Below, in pieces: positions 24,963 to 33,339 of a stretch of DNA of 37,071 nucleotides. The notes under the pieces were generated by a model, which did not search any database, was not told where the DNA came from, and worked only from the letters and a program-made list of their open reading frames with translations. The stretch covers positions 1 through 37,071 of the forward strand of contig JAFGXD010000036.1 in assembly GCA_016936815.1 (NCBI GenBank), given 5' to 3'. The position numbers and the translations under genes were made by a program. This DNA comes from Bacteroidales bacterium. Its GTDB lineage: Bacteria; Bacteroidota; Bacteroidia; Bacteroidales; GWF2-38-335. The first letter of the stretch is position 1, and the number at the start of each line of letters is the position of its first letter.

Positions 24963-26744
24963 TTATTCTTCAATATTCCAATCTTCTTCTATTTCCCAGT
25001 TGTTTTTTATTATAACTGTCTTCGAAAAATAAATAACATTTTCGGCTTGTCTTTTGAAAATAAAACGTCCTGTATCGTACCTTTTGTTCTTATTTTCGTC
25101 AATTATTGCTCTAAAATTCAACTCTTGTGCCTGCATTTGCACAAATTTCATTTTTTTGTTTTTTTCAAGATAAAATTCTCTAATAACATTTTTCTTTGTT
25201 TTGTCGAGCATCTGAATAATTACCGATTCTTTTATTCCTCTTACATTAAGAATTAATGTACCGTAATCCTCTGTTGTTTTTGTGTTAAATGTAAATTCTG
25301 AGGAATCACAAGGAATTGAGTAATAATCTATAAAAGCCAGTGAATCGAAATAAATAAAATATCTGGCATTTTCTTCCCATTTGTAGTTAATTGAGAACTT
25401 TCTTGGATTTTCGGGGTCTTTTTCGAGACTAAAAACACAGGCTTTTTTTGTAGTATCCTCTTCAACCAAAAGCCTGATTTTGTCTAAATTAACACTCATA
25501 ACCGGAGAGGATGCTTCAATAATTAATGGTTTGCCAAAGTGTTGAACTCCTTGTTGCAGCTTAATTTCAACCTTAATTACAGGCTTGGCTTCTATTTCGT
25601 CTTTTTTCTTTTTGTCGGCAGGCTTTTTGTAAACAAGAAATGTGGTATCTTTTTCTATTGAAATATTTTCCAAAGAATCTTTTTGTTCATATTCGAAAAT
25701 AAGACCCAAAGAATCTTTTTTAATTAATAAAAAATCTGTAAACCAAAATGTTAAGCTATCCGAAAGTTTTGATTTTTCCACAAGATATTGATTGGAATCT
25801 AGTTTAAAATTCAAGCCGTAAAAAACTAAATGTCCATAATTTGGTTTAGAAAAAATGACTTCGGCATAATGTTTTAATGTCCTTGTTTTCTTTGAAATAC
25901 TCTGTTTCTTATGGTCTTCGGTAAACAATTTTAGGTAAAGATTGTCGGGAAGAAATTTGTTATACTCACGATTAATTATTGTGTCTATTATTTTTTCCTT
26001 TATGGTAGTATCAGGATTTGATTGGTATAGAGTGTCTAATTTGGTTTCCGAAGAAATATGAGGAATAATTAGTGAATCAAGAAAAGCAATTCCCTCGGTT
26101 GGTTGGTCGAATTTGTAGTTGTTATTAGCATCTTGCAGGGCAAAAATTTTGTAATTTCCTGAGGAGAGGTTGTTAAGAGTAAAAACTCCGTCTTTTCTGG
26201 TTTTGGTTATGTAGTCGGGTAATGAACGCATTGGTGCTGTATCGCTGTGGTTTCTGTAAAGCATTACAAAAACGTCGGCTGCAGGTTCCAAAGTAAAAGC
26301 ATCCTTAATCTGACCCTTTATTCTAAGAGAATCTATCTCATTTCCGGTTGAAAAAACATAGTTGAAGCCCGAAATTGGGTTTGCTTCGGTAATATCAACA
26401 ATTGCATCGCCAAAGAACATCGAGTATGTTGTGTTTGGCTTTAAGCTGTCTTTAAATTGAATAATTATGTTTTTTCCTCTTAATTTAAATTCGGGTTTTT
26501 CTTCCAGAGGAGGAGAAATTAACAATTGCTGATTAATGTTGTTAAGCTTAACAAATTCATTGAAAGTTAATTGAATAGACTTTTCAGCAAAATTTGTTGA
26601 ATTGTTTTTCGGAAAACTTTCAACAATAACAGGAGCATCATTATCTTTCTCGCCACCACTCAATTCTCCCTGATTTGCGCAACTAACAATTAATCCCGCA
26701 AGGAAAAACAAACAAAACAAACGGTATTTTTGCCAAAATTTCAT
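24963..26744 (-). CDS. Ig-like domain lipoprotein
   Basis: This 593-residue protein starts at the ATG at 26744; a GTG two codons upstream lies inside the -7 promoter box. The lipoprotein signal ends at Cys22 (LAGLIVSCANQ). An N-terminal bacterial Ig-like (SbsA-type, Big_5) domain follows (about 35-130; APVIVESFPKNNSTNFAEKSIQLTFNEFV, LKPNTTYSMFFGDAIVD). Next is a carboxypeptidase-regulatory-like domain (about 140-220; LRIKGQIKDAFTLEPAADVFV, DGVFTLNNLSSGNYKIFALQDANNNYKFD). The C-terminal part has two further beta-rich segments. Such lipoproteins are widespread in Bacteroidota envelopes with no assigned role. It follows the TPR gene but has a separate promoter. Confidence 0.85.
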   Translation of the reverse strand: MKFWQKYRLFCLFFLAGLIVSCANQGELSGGEKDNDAPVIVESFPKNNSTNFAEKSIQLTFNEFVKLNNINQQLLISPPLEEKPEFKLRGKNIIIQFKDSLKPNTTYSMFFGDAIVDITEANPISGFNYVFSTGNEIDSLRIKGQIKDAFTLEPAADVFVMLYRNHSDTAPMRSLPDYITKTRKDGVFTLNNLSSGNYKIFALQDANNNYKFDQPTEGIAFLDSLIIPHISSETKLDTLYQSNPDTTIKEKIIDTIINREYNKFLPDNLYLKLFTEDHKKQSISKKTRTLKHYAEVIFSKPNYGHLVFYGLNFKLDSNQYLVEKSKLSDSLTFWFTDFLLIKKDSLGLIFEYEQKDSLENISIEKDTTFLVYKKPADKKKKDEIEAKPVIKVEIKLQQGVQHFGKPLIIEASSPVMSVNLDKIRLLVEEDTTKKACVFSLEKDPENPRKFSINYKWEENARYFIYFDSLAFIDYYSIPCDSSEFTFNTKTTEDYGTLILNVRGIKESVIIQMLDKTKKNVIREFYLEKNKKMKFVQMQAQELNFRAIIDENKNKRYDTGRFIFKRQAENVIYFSKTVIIKNNWEIEEDWNIEE

Positions 26745-26749
26745 TGGCA

Positions 26750-26780
26750 CAAAAGTACTATTTTATTTCAACAAGCCCAA
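26750..26780 (-). promoter_or_regulatory. Promoter for the Ig-like lipoprotein
   Basis: On the minus strand, TTG (26778-26780), a 20-nt spacer and TACTTTTG (26750-26757) fit the consensus exactly. The -33 part lies inside the end of the TPR gene. The -7 box ends five bases before the ATG at 26744, so the mRNA would be nearly leaderless. Confidence 0.55.
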
Positions 26781-27389
26781 TCCTTCCTTGGCCGAACTAT
26801 CATCGGGTGATAAAAGCAGCACTTTATTAAAAAGTACCTTGGCTTCTCTATGGTTGCCTAACTGAAAGTTGCACCAGGCATACATTAGAAGCCCGTCGTA
26901 GTCGAAAGGATACAGATTAACTACTTTTTCTAAATAGCTGTTGGCTTTTGTGTAATCTTTTCTTTCGTAGTAAATTACACCTAATCTGTAGTTTGCAACT
27001 GAATTCTGAGGGTCAACTTCCAGTATTTTTTTGTACTGAGTAATTACTTCGTCCCAGTTTCCCATGGCAGAAGCCGGATAAACTATTCCAAAACGTGCTT
27101 CAATTCCATAAGGCATTAGATTTATGGCTTTTGTGTAGTAAGATTTTGAGGTTGTAAACTGACCGGCAGAGTAGCTTAACCAGCCCAAACGAAGATTTAT
27201 TTCGTAAGAATCTTCTTTGTAAACTTTTTTTATTTCATCAATTGCTTTGTTGTACTCGCCTTTTGTCTCCAATTCGTATGAAGTTTTGAAGGCCGATTGA
27301 ATTTCAGCATTGGTTTGTGCATTAATTTTTGAAAATGCAAGTGCCAGAATAATAATTCCGGTAATCGAGAATTGTTTTAAAACTGCCAT
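26763..27389 (-). CDS. TPR-repeat secreted protein, last gene of the PqqD/ATP-grasp operon
   Basis: This 208-residue protein has a signal peptide (1-24, ending KINAQ) and about four to five tetratricopeptide repeats (FKTSYELETKGEYNKAIDEIKKVY, NLRLGWLSYSAGQFTTSKSYYTKAI, YRLGVIYYERKDYTKANSYLEKVV, YAWCNFQLGNHREAKVLFNKVLLL). It is probably a periplasmic scaffold that binds a partner protein. Its start overlaps the TPR/beta-barrel gene by 13 bp. An AGGAGG sequence lies 6 nt upstream of its ATG, a strong Shine-Dalgarno of a kind Bacteroidota rarely use. The coupling suggests the two TPR proteins work together. Confidence 0.8.
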   Translation of the reverse strand: MAVLKQFSITGIIILALAFSKINAQTNAEIQSAFKTSYELETKGEYNKAIDEIKKVYKEDSYEINLRLGWLSYSAGQFTTSKSYYTKAINLMPYGIEARFGIVYPASAMGNWDEVITQYKKILEVDPQNSVANYRLGVIYYERKDYTKANSYLEKVVNLYPFDYDGLLMYAWCNFQLGNHREAKVLFNKVLLLSPDDSSAKEGLGLLK

Positions 27390-28726
27390 TTTATACCTCC
27401 TGTGAATGTGTTTGTGTTAAAAATTTCTGGTTCGGGGGTTTGAAATTCTATTGGAGCATCCTCTTCGAATTTCTCGTAAAACCCATCGCCGCGGTTTTTG
27501 TTTAATGAATATCTTAAATAATATTGAATCTTGTTTTTTGGTCTGTACAAATATAATGTAATTTCGGTTTTCGATAATATGGTGCTTGTGTTATTATAAA
27601 CCAGAAGTCCGTCCGACTCTAAATAATTCATTATTTCGCCTATGGTTAATGAGCCTTCCAACCAAAGGTTTCTATAAATTTTTGAGCCTGCTTTAATTCT
27701 AATAATTTGTCGCTGAATGCTATCGTTTTCCGTAACACTAGAAAATTCACCAAAAAGGTATTGATTGAGATTTCCGAATGGTAGTATTGTAAGTCCGGCT
27801 CCAAACTGTGTTTGATGCTCTAAATTTAGATTTGACTTAGCCAGAAAACCGTTGATTTGAAAAATGGAAAAACCCTGAGTAAAACTTAAGAACTTTACGA
27901 AATTTCTTTCCCTTGTATTACTGCTTTCCATTCTAGCTCCTCGGCCTCTAAAACTCTCGGTGCTGCTTCCAATAGAATGAATTCCAAAACCAAAATTGCT
28001 TCTTTTAGCAAGTTGCAGCGAAAACTTTCCGTAGTATTGCGTTTGTTTAACCTTTTGTTCGTCAGATAAGTAGCCTTCTAGTGGGGGAGGAGTAGGCATA
28101 ATAGGAGGCATAGACAAAACTTGTCCGCTTAAGCTTAAAAATGTAATTGCATGTGAATAAGAAAGTCTTTTTCCCATTAAATGATTAAGATAAATGTATG
28201 TGTTTGTGAAATTGTTAGTAATAGTTTTTTTAGAATTTGGAAAAAGTGTTTCGGGGCTAACTTCAAGTTGCGAATTGAATGAAGGATTTGAGAAAATATT
28301 CATTTCGGCAGCAAAACCACTTACAAAAGGCTTGTTTTTTGGGATTTGTAAATAATCTAACTGACTATCACTAAGTTTCTTTTCATAAAACAAGGCTGTT
28401 TTATAATTACCTGTATTCCTGTATATTGAGTATAAATAATAGTTTATTGTTGTGTCGCCCGAATTAAAACTTCTAGCTTTATCGAAATGCTTTTTTGCCC
28501 ATAAATAATTTCCTTTTTCATAAAGAGCAATGCCTAATCTCATGCGAAGGTAGTAATAGTCTATGTCGTTTTTAATTGCCTTTTTCCCCAGCTTTATAAT
28601 CTCATCCCAGTTTCCCTGAAGATAGTATTCGTATGTTTTATTATTCACAAAAGCGTAATCTATACTATCCTGAGCGCTTGTTCTCAAAACAAAAGAGAGT
28701 AATATAATTAAAACTATTCTGAACAT
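27377..28726 (-). CDS. TPR plus beta-barrel outer-membrane protein
   Basis: I use the ATG at 28726 (449 residues), which puts the signal peptide first (MFRIVLIILLSFVLRTSAQ). TPR-like repeats (about 30-115; TYEYYLQGNWDEIIKLGKKAI, RMRLGIALYEKGNYLWAKKHFDKA) lead into a long beta-rich C-terminal part (about 135-449). That part has alternating strands (YGKFSLQLAKRSNFGFGIHSIG, GIKWQF) and ends in a terminal Phe, as in an outer-membrane barrel. The plan resembles YaiO-type proteins, but I cannot confirm that family. It overlaps the upstream UT-M23 gene by 13 bp and the downstream TPR gene by 13 bp. Confidence 0.72.
   Translation of the reverse strand: MFRIVLIILLSFVLRTSAQDSIDYAFVNNKTYEYYLQGNWDEIIKLGKKAIKNDIDYYYLRMRLGIALYEKGNYLWAKKHFDKARSFNSGDTTINYYLYSIYRNTGNYKTALFYEKKLSDSQLDYLQIPKNKPFVSGFAAEMNIFSNPSFNSQLEVSPETLFPNSKKTITNNFTNTYIYLNHLMGKRLSYSHAITFLSLSGQVLSMPPIMPTPPPLEGYLSDEQKVKQTQYYGKFSLQLAKRSNFGFGIHSIGSSTESFRGRGARMESSNTRERNFVKFLSFTQGFSIFQINGFLAKSNLNLEHQTQFGAGLTILPFGNLNQYLFGEFSSVTENDSIQRQIIRIKAGSKIYRNLWLEGSLTIGEIMNYLESDGLLVYNNTSTILSKTEITLYLYRPKNKIQYYLRYSLNKNRGDGFYEKFEEDAPIEFQTPEPEIFNTNTFTGGIKWQF
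27396..27401 (-). promoter_or_regulatory. Strong Shine-Dalgarno sequence for the TPR gene
   Basis: AGGAGG on the minus strand lies six bases before the ATG at 27389, ideal spacing. It also encodes part of the TGGI segment near the end of the overlapping barrel gene, so it may be partly fortuitous. Most starts in this window lack such a site. Confidence 0.5.
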
Positions 28727-30894
28727 ACGGCTTTGAATGATTTCTTTTTGTTTTCGCAAGAAATTTCTTTAACTCCTTTGCTATCAATTATTAATGTGTA
28801 GTCGTTTTTCTTCAAAATAAAACTAAAAACTTGCGATTTTACTTGCGATTTAAGTTCAATAATACTTGGCCAGTTTTCGTCATCGGTTTTGTGGTATTGT
28901 ATTTTGAATGTTGTTTTCATTGCAACAAATACCGGAGCAATAAAATCCTGCAATAACAAAAGTGGCTTATTTGCAAATGTTTGCACAGGCAATTGGTCTA
29001 TTAATTCCAAATCTTTATAAAAACCTTTTTGTAATTTATAGGCTGATAGATAAAAATGATAAAGCAGAGATTTTTTCTTTCCCTTGAAATTATAGAAGTA
29101 AAAAAGGTCGTTGTCGCTATAAAACCAAGCAGTAGAGTTCGTTTTTTTACAGTAGAAATACGAATTGTTGTAAATATCTGCAAAAACTTCCCATTCCTCG
29201 GTTTTATTGTTTTGCGTAAACTTAATAACCTGACCCGGAATAAAATGAAATGCTTTTTTAAGCAGCGGATTTGTTTTAATATTCGAAACGGTTTGGTTTT
29301 CTTTTGGAATTGAAAAGCTTTGCATTTCGAAGCCCATTTTGGTTTTTGCAACAAAATGACTTATTGGATAAGAAATAGTTTTTGAACCGATAAAAGGAGT
29401 TGCCTGAAGCTGAAAGTGTAAATGCGGCTGTGGCGACCTTCCTGAATTTCCGCAGGCTGCCAGAACCACTCCCTGACTTACATAATCGCCTTTTTTTACT
29501 TTAAAAGAACCCGATTTTAAATGCGAAAGTTTTGAATATAGAAATTCGGCATGCTTAATAATAATGGTGTTTCCCCAGTTATTTTCGAGATTTACATCTC
29601 CAATTTCATTATCGGGAATTCCGTCTTGAATTTCTTCAACAACTCCATGACCGGGAGCTAAAACAGGCTTATTATAGCAGAAAAAATCATCTGGTTTAAT
29701 TCCGTTGTTTTTAAATAATTTGCCGTTTTCATCCTCAATTTCAAAATCCCAAGCATGTTGCCATTCATCTTTGTGTGTTATTTCTCCATTATGTCCCTGA
29801 CTTACTTTCCATTCTCCCAAAAATGGCAGTTTAATTGGCAGTTTGTTAAAAGTTCCAAACCTAGTTTTATTGTTTTTGTAGGTGTAAAGGTTTTTTTCGG
29901 GCGAATAATTCTGAACGGGAACTTCCACTAATCCCTGAGTTGGTTTAACCCTTAATTTCAAAACATAAAGAAAAAGAATTACAACCACATTAAAAGGTAA
30001 AGAATAAATGGGAAGTTTGTAAACCCAAAAAATTGTTGAAGTACTAATAGTTATCATTGCCACAACAGGAACTAGAATCACAGTCCATAAATAAGTTCTT
30101 GAGTTTGGAACCAAAAAAAAGCTTCCTATAGCAATTGAAGTAAGAATATAGTTAAAACCTATGTATGAATAGGAGATTTCAGCAATTTCCACACCCATTT
30201 TTTGGTAGAAAATAAAAGCAGCATAAAAGCCAATAATTGAAATTGTGAAGGCAATTCTTGAATAAATAAGCAAACCTATGGCAATAATAATTCCTGCAAT
30301 TACTTTAGATTGAAACAAGATAGAGCCCAGCGACATTAAATAAACTTCAATCCATTGAGGCAGCGAAACATCTTTCCACCACAAATATAAATCTACCAAT
30401 TGTTGTCCGCCCGTTTTATATAATTCGTTGAATACCAGAATATTTCTTTCACTAATTATTAATTCCTCGAATTCTCGGGTGGCAAGTGTAACAGTCCAAA
30501 TTCCAATAAGAAAGGGAATGCTGAGGAATGGAAGGCCGTATTTTCCAATTACCCCTTCAGCCATTACAGTTACCAAAAAGGTAAAAATGGAAATAAGAAT
30601 AAGTATGAAGAGTGAAAGATCACCGGGTTCGAAGTAAATCCCAAGTCCAAGTCCAACCAAAAGCGCATTAAAACCATAAATGCCTGTCGAAATTTTTGCC
30701 AAATCGAAGCCCATGGCAAGTCCTGTTGTATTTGCTGTAATAATAGCAATTAGTCCATAAATTCCTGAATATAAGTCGAAAAAAGAAACAAAAAGCAGCA
30801 AAATGGCAAATACCAAACTTTTACTGAAAAATACCTGAGTGTAAGAATTCAGTACACCAAGTGAATAGAGTTTTGCTTGCTTTAAGTATTGCAT
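28714..30894 (-). CDS. Urea-transporter-like channel fused to an M23 peptidase domain
   Basis: This 726-residue protein has an N-terminal membrane part (about 25-312, roughly ten helices). It shows the paired urea-transporter signatures GFNALLVGLGLG (74-85) and GFNYILTSIAIG (246-257), the two homologous halves of a UT channel. After a linker comes an M23/LytM-like domain (about 355-500; PVLAPGHGVVEEI, GNTIIIKHAEFLYSKLSHL, KKGDYVSQGVVLAACGNSG, HLHFQL at 491-496). A C-terminal segment of about 225 residues is unassigned. The usual first zinc motif HxxxD reads QHAWD (379-383), so the His sits one residue off and activity is uncertain. It lies 12 bp after the decarboxylase gene. Confidence 0.85.
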   Translation of the reverse strand: MQYLKQAKLYSLGVLNSYTQVFFSKSLVFAILLLFVSFFDLYSGIYGLIAIITANTTGLAMGFDLAKISTGIYGFNALLVGLGLGIYFEPGDLSLFILILISIFTFLVTVMAEGVIGKYGLPFLSIPFLIGIWTVTLATREFEELIISERNILVFNELYKTGGQQLVDLYLWWKDVSLPQWIEVYLMSLGSILFQSKVIAGIIIAIGLLIYSRIAFTISIIGFYAAFIFYQKMGVEIAEISYSYIGFNYILTSIAIGSFFLVPNSRTYLWTVILVPVVAMITISTSTIFWVYKLPIYSLPFNVVVILFLYVLKLRVKPTQGLVEVPVQNYSPEKNLYTYKNNKTRFGTFNKLPIKLPFLGEWKVSQGHNGEITHKDEWQHAWDFEIEDENGKLFKNNGIKPDDFFCYNKPVLAPGHGVVEEIQDGIPDNEIGDVNLENNWGNTIIIKHAEFLYSKLSHLKSGSFKVKKGDYVSQGVVLAACGNSGRSPQPHLHFQLQATPFIGSKTISYPISHFVAKTKMGFEMQSFSIPKENQTVSNIKTNPLLKKAFHFIPGQVIKFTQNNKTEEWEVFADIYNNSYFYCKKTNSTAWFYSDNDLFYFYNFKGKKKSLLYHFYLSAYKLQKGFYKDLELIDQLPVQTFANKPLLLLQDFIAPVFVAMKTTFKIQYHKTDDENWPSIIELKSQVKSQVFSFILKKNDYTLIIDSKGVKEISCENKKKSFKAVCSE

Positions 30895-30906
30895 TTTATA
30901 ACAATA

Positions 30907-32262
30907 TTATTTCTTTTGAATAAGGTGAGCAGGAACTTGTTCGAAAGCATTCATAGATTCGTTGGTTTCGTTGTTTCTTATGACATGAGTTTTGCCATCA
31001 GTGTCAATAAGAACAATATTTGGCCTAAGAGTAATAAACTGAAGCCATTGAGTCATGTTATAAGCTCCAATTCTGGAAATAACCACATGGTCGCCTTTTT
31101 TAAGTAAGGGGAAGCTGATATTATCGCGAATTACGTCAATATTCATACAAAGAGGCCCGTAAATTGTTGTGTCTTCGGTATGTTGGGTAAAAGTTTGAGC
31201 AGGAGTAATTTTATGTTCGTACCAAAAAGAAGTAAATAGCAGATTTACTCCTATGTCAATTATCATGCTTCTTCTTCCATCGGCAAGTCGTTTGTTAGCG
31301 AGGGTTGTGCCTAGCAAATATCCGGCATCGTCTATTAGTGCTCTTCCGGTTTCCAGGATTAGCATTGGAAGGTTTTCGGGTTTAATTTCCGAACGAAGAA
31401 TTGCAGAGCTAATAGCCTCGGCGTAATCGTCGAAAGAGGGACAAGTGTCTGTTCCGGGTAAATATGCGCCTTTTAGAGTGTTTTTAGAAGCAAAGCCACC
31501 GCCCATATCAATATATTTAATGGCATGGGAGAATTTTTTTTCAATTCTTGCAGCAAGGTCTGAAAGTTTGGAAGCGGCTACACCATAAGCTGAGGCAGTC
31601 ATAATGTAAGTGCCAATGTGAGTATGTAAGCCTACAAGCTCCAGATTGTCGTTAAGTAAAATTCTGTTTAGAGCATCCCAAGCTTCTCCGTTTTCGTAGT
31701 TAAAACCAAATCTGTCCCATTGCGGATAAATACCGGCATCCATATTAACTCTAATAGCAACTTTTGCAATTTTTCCAATTCTTGAGCTAACTTCAATAAG
31801 AGAGTAAAGTTCGTCGAAATGGTCTAAATGAATTAGCGATTCGTTTTTTACTGCAAGTTCCAAATCCTGAGACGATTTTTCGGGGCCGTTAAAAATAATG
31901 TGTTTACCCGGAATTCCGTTATTAAGGGCTTTATTATATTCAAAACCCGAAACCACCTCTGCCCATGAGCCTTCGGAATGAAAAACATTACAAATAGCAT
32001 TAAGGTAATTGGTTTTGTACGACCAAGCAAACTGCACTTTGGGGTAGCGAGTATCGAAAGCTCTTTTGGCTTCGCGGAAAGTTTTTCTAATAGTTCTTTC
32101 GGAAACAACATAAAGAGGAGAGCTATATTTTGCTATAAGTTGATTTACAGGAACTTCATCAATATGCGAAATAGGATTATATTCGGTTTTTAGTCCGAAT
32201 TTATTTGGCATTCCTGTGTTTAGTTTTTTTATTATTGGTCTTTCGAAAGGGAGCTTTTCCAT
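30907..32262 (-). CDS. Fold-III PLP-dependent decarboxylase (DapDC/ODC-like)
   Basis: This 451-residue cytoplasmic enzyme belongs to the alanine-racemase-fold decarboxylases. The PLP lysine is Lys83 (FAWSYKTNYL). HTHIG (213-217), GGGF (254-257), ETGRAL (304-309) and the catalytic-loop cysteine GPLCMNIDVI (Cys372) are all present. Family members decarboxylate meso-diaminopimelate, ornithine, arginine or carboxy-polyamines. The end of the active site (GAYNMTQWLQF instead of the GAYxxSMASNYN of lysA) and the linkage to ATP-grasp and PqqD-like genes argue against housekeeping lysA. The substrate is probably a diamino acid or related compound. It is third in the operon, 30 bp after the ATP-grasp gene. 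Confidence 0.85.
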   Translation of the reverse strand: MEKLPFERPIIKKLNTGMPNKFGLKTEYNPISHIDEVPVNQLIAKYSSPLYVVSERTIRKTFREAKRAFDTRYPKVQFAWSYKTNYLNAICNVFHSEGSWAEVVSGFEYNKALNNGIPGKHIIFNGPEKSSQDLELAVKNESLIHLDHFDELYSLIEVSSRIGKIAKVAIRVNMDAGIYPQWDRFGFNYENGEAWDALNRILLNDNLELVGLHTHIGTYIMTASAYGVAASKLSDLAARIEKKFSHAIKYIDMGGGFASKNTLKGAYLPGTDTCPSFDDYAEAISSAILRSEIKPENLPMLILETGRALIDDAGYLLGTTLANKRLADGRRSMIIDIGVNLLFTSFWYEHKITPAQTFTQHTEDTTIYGPLCMNIDVIRDNISFPLLKKGDHVVISRIGAYNMTQWLQFITLRPNIVLIDTDGKTHVIRNNETNESMNAFEQVPAHLIQKK

Positions 32263-32292
32263 GGTATTATTTTTTTTGAAAATTGTTTATTA

Positions 32293-33339
32293 CTATAATT
32301 CGCCTGTTGTTGAAATTTTTTCGAAGGCTTTTAAGTCGCAAATCATGTCGTATGAATAACGCACAAACATGGTTCCGGTTTTGTAGGTGGTATAAGGTTT
32401 TACATCCATCCCCAAAGCCAGTTTAACAAGAGCTTCGGGAAGATTTTGACCGGCACCCACGGCAAGATAGACCCACGCGGGAATTCTGGGGTTTATTTCG
32501 ATAAGGAGATAATCGTTATCTACAGTTTTAATTAGTTCCAGTTCCATTCCGCCCCGCCATTTTGTTTGTTTAATAATTGAATTAGTTAAAGCGAGCATTT
32601 TCTTATCGTCAATGGTTATTCCTCCCCAAGCTTTTCCTTTGTTGGTAATATATTGTTTTCTCATTGGTACAGCGCCAATAGTGTTTCCGTTTCCGTCGCC
32701 CAGAGCAATAACATTAACTTCTGTTCCTTTAACAAATTCCTGAATAATAACGGGAGTTCCCCATTTGGAAGTAATTTTATTAAAATGGTTTATAACCTGT
32801 TCGGGATTGTATGCCAGATAAGCATCGTAGTATTTTCCTTTAACAAGAACCGGATAATCGAAATCTCGGGTTAAAGTATAAACTTCTGAAACACTGAATA
32901 TTGTTTTGCTTTTTGGTACGCTTACGCCATATTTTTTACCGAATTCCGATAGCACTGCTTTATGACGTTCCTCGAATTGTTCTAGAGTAGGAAGAAAAGT
33001 TTTTATTCCCATTTCCTCGAGTTTTGTTGCCGATTTCATAAATGAGTACAATTCGGCATCGAAATTTGGAATAAGAACATCAATATTTTCAATGGAATTA
33101 ATATAATCGAGTCTTTGCAAAAGAAGATCGGTTCCGGTTGAAGGGTATGGCATTTGATAGACTTTCTGCACATGGTCGCGCATGTAGATTCCGGGTTCCA
33201 GATTTTCGTAGGCCAGACCAATAATTCTAACCTCGAACAAATCAGATTCCATAAGTGAACGAATTACCGGAATACCCGGGCCGGGATTATCGGTATTATT
33301 AAGACCTGTAACCGCTATGGTAACTTTAGTTTTAGTCAT
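32293..33339 (-). CDS. ATP-grasp ligase
   Basis: This 348-residue protein (ATG at 33339) has a preATP-grasp Rossmann-like region (about 1-100; TIAVTGLNNTDNPGPGIPVIRSL, VLIPNFDAELYSF). An ATP-grasp domain follows (about 110-310) with DYPVLVKGKYYDAYLAY, PVIIQEFVKGTEVNVIAL and the metal-binding ELELIKTVDNDYLLIEINPRIPAW. It resembles short carbamoyl-phosphate-synthase-like ATP-grasp enzymes. Such enzymes join a carboxylate, through an acyl phosphate, to an amine or thiol. The gene starts inside the end of the PqqD-like gene (8-bp overlap, ATGACTAA). An earlier in-frame ATG at 33363 would enlarge the overlap to 32 bp and is less likely. Substrates unknown. Confidence 0.88.
   Translation of the reverse strand: MTKTKVTIAVTGLNNTDNPGPGIPVIRSLMESDLFEVRIIGLAYENLEPGIYMRDHVQKVYQMPYPSTGTDLLLQRLDYINSIENIDVLIPNFDAELYSFMKSATKLEEMGIKTFLPTLEQFEERHKAVLSEFGKKYGVSVPKSKTIFSVSEVYTLTRDFDYPVLVKGKYYDAYLAYNPEQVINHFNKITSKWGTPVIIQEFVKGTEVNVIALGDGNGNTIGAVPMRKQYITNKGKAWGGITIDDKKMLALTNSIIKQTKWRGGMELELIKTVDNDYLLIEINPRIPAWVYLAVGAGQNLPEALVKLALGMDVKPYTTYKTGTMFVRYSYDMICDLKAFEKISTTGEL

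Noticed and set aside
30907-32262. The decarboxylase as housekeeping diaminopimelate decarboxylase (lysA)
   Set aside because: The fold and PLP motifs fit, but the C-terminal active-site segment differs (GAYNMTQWLQF) and the gene is embedded with PqqD-like and ATP-grasp genes. It cannot be fully excluded without checking for another lysA.
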